A DNA stretch of 64,000 nt from Stachybotrys elegans (Eukaryota; Ascomycota; Sordariomycetes; Hypocreales; Stachybotryaceae). Positions 57,401 through 64,000 of this stretch are shown in pieces. Below the pieces are notes generated by a model. It saw nothing but the letters and a program-made list of their open reading frames with translations, made no database searches and was not told the origin of the DNA. Each line of letters opens with the position of its first letter. The first letter of the stretch is position 1. Location of the stretch: the NCBI GenBank assembly GCA_020746835.1, contig JAGPNK010000020.1, forward strand, positions 408,941 to 472,940. The letters run 5' to 3'. The position numbers were made by a program, and so were the translations under genes.

Positions 57401-59999
57401 TATTTATATATTTTTAATAAATAATAAATTAAAAATAAAATATAATACTATTTTATAAAAAATATATATAAAATCTATAGAAATTAATAATATAAAGAAA
57501 AAAAAATATAATAAAAAAATATTAAATACTATAACTATAGTAAAAAAGAATACTTTATATATAAATATTAAAGCTCTAAAATAAATAAATAAAATATACT
57601 TTAAAATACTAAAGAAAAAAAAAATTATTACTATTAATATAAAAAAATATACTAGAATTAAAATAATTATAATAGTAATTAAAATAACTTTATATAAAGT
57701 AATATATTAAACTATATATTATAATAATTAATATTAAATATATAAAAATAGAAAAAATAATATATTTTATTTATAATAAAATATATATTATATAAAAATA
57801 TAATAGTACTAAAAGAAAGAACTATATAATATTTATTATAATATTCTTTTATTTATATATTAAAATACTTATAATAATATATAAAGAGATAACTTTAACT
57901 TTAAAAAATAAATAAAATATCTTTATTAAAAAAATAAAGTTATATTTTTAAATAATAATAACTATTATTAATATATATATAATATAAAAATAATTTAATA
58001 TATATTTACTCTTTATAATAAAAATCTATAGAACTATATATATAATTTTATTAAAGTAATTATTAAAGTTAAAAATTATATTAAAATATTAATAACTAAA
58101 TAATTAATAAAAAAGAAATATAAAGTTATATAGTATTTAAAGTTTAAAGTTAATAAAAATAATATAAATAAATAAAAACTAAAAAGAATTATATATATTA
58201 AATAAAATATATATAAAACTAATATAAAATAAATAAACCTAAGTTAATTAGAAAATAGTAAAAAAAATAGTAATATAAATTTATAAAGTAAAAAACTAAA
58301 TAAAAAAAGAAATAAAAGAAAGTCTATATAATATACTTTAAAAAGTAAATAAAGTAATTACTAATACTAAAGATTAAATAAAATAACTTTATAAAAAAAT
58401 AGTAAATAGTTATAGTTATATAATAAATAATAAATAATAAAAGAAAAGAAATATTTAAACTTTAATAAACCTTTACTTTAACTTTATTTTTAAAAAAATA
58501 AAAAAAAGCTATAAAAAATAATAAAATAAAATAAATAAAAACTTACTAAAGTAATATATTAATTTATAATACTTAAAGTAAATATTAAAAATAATATTAA
58601 TACTAAAAGAAATAATAATAATTAAAAAGTAAAAAAAGTATAAATTATAGTAAAAAGAATAAATACTATAATTTAATAATAGAATACTAATAAAATATTT
58701 TACTTATATAAAATCTCTATAATATAAATACTAATAGATATTTAAATAGAAAATCTTATAGATAATTTAATTTTATATTAATATTATTAATAATACTATA
58801 CTATTTTATAGGTTTTATATTACTATTATAATTATAAAAAATACTAATATAAAAAGATATAAAATAATTACTTTTCTATATAAATTATAACTAAACTATT
58901 ATAAAATAGTATAATATAATAAAACTAATAGAATATAAAGTAATAAAGTAAACTATTTATAATATAATAATTATATAATTAGTACTATATATATATAATA
59001 AAGAATATATATTAAAAGAAAAACTAAATAGATATTAATATTTTAAATATAAAGTATATAAAGAAATTAAAATTAATTAATAATACTATATAAAAAATAA
59101 ATAATACTATTTATAAAGAAACTATAAGTAAAGTAATAATTAAAAAAGAAATAATAAAAGGCTTTATATATAATAATAAGCCTAATAAAAATAATATAAT
59201 AATTAAAAATAATAATTTAAATATAAATAAAGAAGAATTAATTTACTATTTTTATAAATAATAAAGCTAAAGAAAATCTAATTAAATTAAGTATTATTAA
59301 TTAATTCTAATTACTATAGAAAAATAAATAGAAATTATATTTAATAAAAGATTCTTAAAGAAAAATATTTAATTATAATAAAAGCTATATAAAATAAAAG
59401 ACTAATTAATTTAAAATCTTTATAATAAAATAAAAATAAAATATTATTTATAATATTATATTAATTAAAAACTATAATATAGTTCTAGAATATCTATAGT
59501 TTAAATAATATAATTTATTAATTTATTAATATATTAACTAAATATAAGTTTTTTAAAATAATATAGTTAATAATTAATAATATTATAATAAAAAATCTTA
59601 AACTTTAAATAATAAGAATATTAAAGATAAAAAGAGAAATAGCTTTTTAAAAAAATATAATATAAATAATAAAAAGAGTATATAAAATAATATTAAAAGA
59701 TAATTAAACTTTTTAAATATTAGTTTATATAACTTAATAAAGATTTAAAGATATAGACTAATAGTTAAAAAAATAAACTAAAGAATATTTTATAATAGTA
59801 TTAAAAGTATAAAAAGCTTTTTTAAAAAAAAAATTAAAAACTAAATTATTTTAATATTTATAATAGAACTATATTATATATTTAAAATAGAATAAAATTA
59901 AATTTTTATTCTATTTATAACTTTAATAATAAAAGAAATAATATACTAAAGGAATATCTAGAAAAAACCTATATAAAAGTTATATATAAATATTTTAAT

Positions 60000-62200
60000 C
60001 TTTAATAAACTACTTTATTATATTTATACTAAAGAAAATAGTAAATTATAGTTTATAATTAACTATTAATAACTAAATAAAATTATATTAAAAACTATAT
60101 ATTACTTTTATTAATTAGTAAAATAAAAAACTAATTATATAATAAAAGAATATTTATAGTATTAAATTTTAAAAAGTCTATAACTTTATTTAAATTAAAA
60201 AATAAATAAATAAAAAATAGAATTTTAAATAAAGTATAAATTATTTAAGTATTTAATAATATCTTTTAAACTTATTAATATATTAGTTTTATTTTAAAAA
60301 ATAATTAATAATATTTTAAAAAAGTATTTTAATTACTTTATAATATACTATTTTAATAATATTTTTATTTTTTTAAATAATAAAAAAATATAAAGAATAT
60401 ATATATAATACTTAAATTATTTAAAAATATAAATTTATTAATAAAACTAAAAAAAAGTAAATTTTATATAGAAAAATAAAGTTTTTAAAATATATTATAT
60501 TCTATAATAAAATTTAAATAAATTTAAAAAAAATTATAATAATTATTAAATAAAAAGAATTTATTAATATTAAAAAATATAAATCTTTTTAAAATTTACT
60601 AATTATTACTAAAAGTTTTTTAAAAACTTTAGTAAAATTATTATACTTTTAATAAATTTAATAAAAAAAAAATTATTAATAATAATTTTATTTAATATTA
60701 AAATAAATTTTAATAAAAAGTATTTAAATATATTAAAAAACTTATTTTTAATAAATTAATATTTAAAATATTTAATTTTAATAAAAAAATAAAGTTAAAA
60801 ATTAATATTTTAAACTTTACTTTTAGAATATAAATTAAATAATATAATAAAAATAATAAACTATATTTAATTATATTTTACTTTTATAAACTTTATAAAT
60901 TAAAATTTAATTATTTAATTTATAATAAAGAATTCTTAATAATTATTAATATTATAAAAGAATTTAAATATTATATATTTAAAAATAAATATTAAATTAA
61001 AATTTATATAAACTATAAAAATATTAAATATTTTATAATAATTTAATAATTTAATAAATAATAATTAAAATATATAAAATATATATTAGAATTTAATTAT
61101 ATTATTATTTACTAAAAAAAATAGAAAATAGTAAAGTAATACTATTAGTTAAAAACTAAACTTTAATATAAATAAACTTTAATTAAAAAATAATTACTAA
61201 AAAAATATTAAAAAGATATTATAAATAAATTAATAGTATAATATAACTATTAATATTACTCTAAAAGTATTTATAAAAACTATAATAATTAAATTAAATT
61301 AATTTCTATTATTTTATATATAGTATATTTTAAAATAAAAAATAAAATAATATTCTAATAGAAAAATAACTTTATTTTATTAATTAAAATACTATATTAT
61401 AAAATAGTACTATTAGAAATACTATAGAAAAGTAAAGTAAAAATTTAAAAAAGTTTATAAATTAAATAATAATATTAATATTTACTTTAAAAGCCTTACT
61501 TTATAATATAGTTATTATATACTAAAGATTATAGAAATAAAATAATAATTTAATAATAAAAATAAATAAATAAAAATTATATTAATATAATAAATTAAAT
61601 TTACTATTATTAAAGATAAAGCTAAATAATTAAAATTTATTAAAAAGATATATAAATTATTACTTTATAAATACCTTAAAGTAAATAAAATAATAAAATA
61701 ATTTAAAAAAAATATACTTTTTCTAAAATAAAAAAAATAAATAAAAGAAATTATTAAGAAATACTATAAATATATAATTAATAAAATATAATATTATAAA
61801 CTATATAAATTATTATAATTTTATTAATTTCTATATAATTATAAAACTTAATATTAATAAACTTTATTATAAAACTATTTTTATTATATAATTTAATTAC
61901 TAAAGTAATATATAATAGTATTTTATTATTATAAATAAATTTATAAAGTTTTTTATTTTATACTATATTAAAAGTAATAAATATAAAATAGTTTTTTTAT
62001 ATCTTTTTATAAATAATTATTAGTATATATAAACTATTAAATAATATTATTTTAAATAGAAAATTACTATTTATATTTAAATTTTAGTAAAGTCTTATAG
62101 TTAAAATAAGTTTAAACTATAAGTTTATAATAATTTAAAGACTATTAATAAATAAATAAATTAAATAAATAAACTAAATACTAAAAGTATATTTATAATA
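60000..62200 (+). mobile_element. Ty3/gypsy retrotransposon pol relic (reverse transcriptase, RNase H, integrase)
   Basis: If TpA positions are allowed to be former CpA/TpG, the plus-strand frame shows the order of gypsy pol landmarks. About 60010-60300: reverse transcriptase palm blocks (NK.KN.Y-type, then the AYN and EY.VMPFG-type region). 60345-60375: the catalytic x-DD box, seen as TTT AAT AAT ATT TTT. 60560-60660: the strand called the FxNYYRxFIxNFS connection, still nearly intact (ATTACTATTACTAAAAG...). 61780-62010: the integrase part with the FITxLP and VDxxTKxxxFIP-type segments. Dozens of stops; completely dead. Gag and protease presumably occupy 56.5-59.9 kb but I cannot resolve them. 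Family call is from motif order only. Confidence 0.65.
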
Positions 62201-63980
62201 CTATATTAACTATAAATAAAATAACTAACTAAAGAAACTATTAATAATATAATATATTTATAATATAATAGTTAGTAAAAGTATAAAAATAATCTTAGTA
62301 ATAGCTAACTTTAGATTTATATTAAAACTATTTTATAAAACTAAAAAGGTTTAAATATATTAAAAGTAATTATTAAAATAAAAAATCTATAGAATCTTTA
62401 TAATAAACTATAAAAATAATTTTTCTTTATATAATAATAAATAATTAAATACTATAATAAAAAAAATTAAAAGAATTAACTGTTTTAAAAAAAGATATAG
62501 TTTACTTTATAATAAAAATATTTTAATAATATAGTTAAATAAAACCTTAATATTTAATATTTAAAATACTATAGAATTATAAAAGAAATTAATAAAAATA
62601 ACTATTAACTTAATATACTAAATAATTATAAATATACTTAGTTTTCTATATATTTTTACTTAAAACTATAGTAAATATAATATATATAAAAAGATAATTA
62701 AATTTAATTATTATACTTTAAAAATAAAAAAAAGTTAAGAAAATCCTAGACTTATAAATAAAAATAAATAAATAAAGTATTATATTAAATAAAAGAATTA
62801 CTTTAATATAAATAATATATAAAAACCTTTATAATACTTTATAAATATTTAAAAGAAAATATAAAAGTATTTAAAATATAATATTAAAATTAAAGCTAAA
62901 GAGATTTAATAAAGAACTTTAATTAATAGAAATATAATTCTTTAATAATTATATTTTAAATAGAAAAGCTTTATACTTTTAATCTCTATAGCCTTTACTA
63001 TCTTTAGTTTATTTAAATCTTTTATATTATAATAAAGTATTTTTACTATTTTAATATAAAGTACTTTTTTCTATTAATAAAATACTATAAATAACTAAAG
63101 TCCTTAAGAAATTTATTTCTATTTACTCTTTTTATTTCTTTAAATAATTTTTTTTATAAAAAATATAAATAATTTATAATCTATTAGAAATAAAAAGTAT
63201 ATATAAAAAAATAATTTATAAATTTATATAGAAATATTACTAAAGTTATAATCTATTTATTTTAACTTAATATAGTAGTTATAATAATAAGAAAAGAGTA
63301 TATAGTATAGAGTATAAGTAGTAAAGAGTAAATAAATAGTAAAGGTAGTACTTAATACCTAGTAACTAATATAGTAGTTATATTAATACTTACCTTTAAT
63401 ATAATATAAAATAGTTTAAATAAAAATAAAGTATATAGTAAAGTATTTTAAAATTAAAATTATTTATATAAATAATAATAATATAATAATATTTAATATT
63501 TACTTGAGTTTAAATATATATTTAATAATATATAAAGATATAGTAATAAAGAAAAAAAGTTATTTATTAAACTAAAGTAATTATAAAAAGTAATCTTAAA
63601 GACTAAACTATTAGAAAGATATTATAATAATCTAATTAATAGAAAAGATTATAAAACTATAAATTATATAATATATATAAACTAATAGTATATAATTAAT
63701 AGTAATTAATATTAAATAACCTTTTTATATTAATATACTATAATATTAATAATTACATTAATAATATAAACTATATAAATATATAGAATTTAATAAATAA
63801 CATATAAGTTCTTTTAAAGTATTTATTAATTATTAATATAACTTAGTATATTTCTACCTTTAATAAATAGTATATTACTAAATATAATAATTAATATTAT
63901 AATATAAACCTTAACTTAGTCTTTTAGAACCTTAGTAAACTGTTATTAATTTTATTTCCCCACTAGACTATATAATTAGA
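61650..63980 (+). repeat. right arm of the large inverted repeat
   Basis: Partner of 51975-54200. It carries an extra insert of about 110 bp (63290-63400) absent from the left arm and flanked by similar TATAACTACTATATT sequence on both sides. The insert is the same short repeat as at 54236 and 18750. Confidence 0.7.
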
Positions 63981-64000
63981 CTAAGATATTAATTTTAATT

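Larger units (their letters stand above)
51170..64000. repeat. AT-rich, RIP-degraded retroelement block
   Basis: From about 51.2 kb the sequence becomes overwhelmingly A and T (long TA, TTA, AAT runs; almost no CpG, CpA or TpG). It stays so to the window end. No frame of useful length survives. Content recognisable inside: Ty3/gypsy pol traces (60.0-62.2 kb, plus), an inverted partial copy (52.0-54.2 kb) and short repeats at 54.24-54.44 and 63.29-63.39 kb. A slightly less decayed stretch at 55.2-56.4 kb has a TATATAAAAGG box followed by a CT-rich tract at 55640-55690, as in LTR promoters. This is the structure of fungal AT-blocks, usually heterochromatic. The window ends inside it. Confidence 0.9.

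Noticed and set aside
59245..59290. Possible gag zinc knuckle (CCHC) in the AT block
   Set aside because: Reversing RIP gives the two Cys positions but the expected His position (TAA) cannot come from CAC/CAT by a transition, so the match is not sound.

Overview
The window is a piece of a filamentous ascomycete (Pezizomycotina) genome, most likely a sordariomycete and possibly hypocrealean. Genes are GC-rich and carry short introns (45-100 bp) with GT..AG ends and CTAAC/CTGAC-like branch sites, intergenic spaces are compact, and repeats carry the dense C-to-T / G-to-A decay expected of repeat-induced point mutation (RIP). Exon models below come from reading splice sites and frames by eye; nothing was searched against a database.

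Layout. 0.1-6.2 kb: an orphan membrane protein, mitochondrial 2-methylcitrate dehydratase (prpD), an Lsb1/Pin3-type SH3 protein and a small ascomycete protein. 6.6-10.5 kb: a large reading frame (about 1,300 codons) cut by two in-frame stops. 11.4-13.1 kb and 16.9-18.1 kb: two mosaics of gene fragments (dehalogenase-like hydrolase, CorA-like transporter tail, nucleoside-phosphorylase-like piece, GPI-anchor tail; NmrA-like piece joined to a TPR piece), separated by an intact secreted subtilase. 19-26 kb: a conserved block with CMS1, a secreted Cys/Pro-rich protein, a NOP6-like RRM protein and the Rho-family GTPase rac1. 26-30 kb: a 4.2 kb gene-poor interval upstream of rac1. 30-40 kb: a TAP-like S33 peptidase, an orphan single-exon gene, a BTB protein, a secreted M28 aminopeptidase and an unusual stand-alone protein built on RNA polymerase II CTD-like heptads. 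41-51 kb: transition zone with two MITE-like elements, a 1 kb inverted-repeat element, a dead piggyBac-like transposase, an orphan multi-pass membrane protein, a DEDD 3'-5' exonuclease-like protein, a small two-exon gene with one stop, and an F-box protein. 51.2-64.0 kb: a very AT-rich, gene-free block of RIP-degraded LTR retroelements. Here a plus-strand Ty3/gypsy pol (reverse transcriptase about 60.0-60.7 kb, integrase about 61.7-62.2 kb) is still recognisable, and its 3' part is present again in inverted orientation at 52.0-54.2 kb.

How it fits together. The first 40 kb mixes conserved housekeeping genes (propionate metabolism, actin/endocytosis adaptor, ribosome biogenesis, Rac signalling) with secreted hydrolases. 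The right part is a typical accessory compartment beside a silenced repeat block. Several otherwise healthy reading frames carry stops that one CpA-to-TpA transition could explain, which suggests RIP has also hit non-transposon copies. The most unusual single gene is the CTD-like heptad protein at 39.4-40.1 kb.
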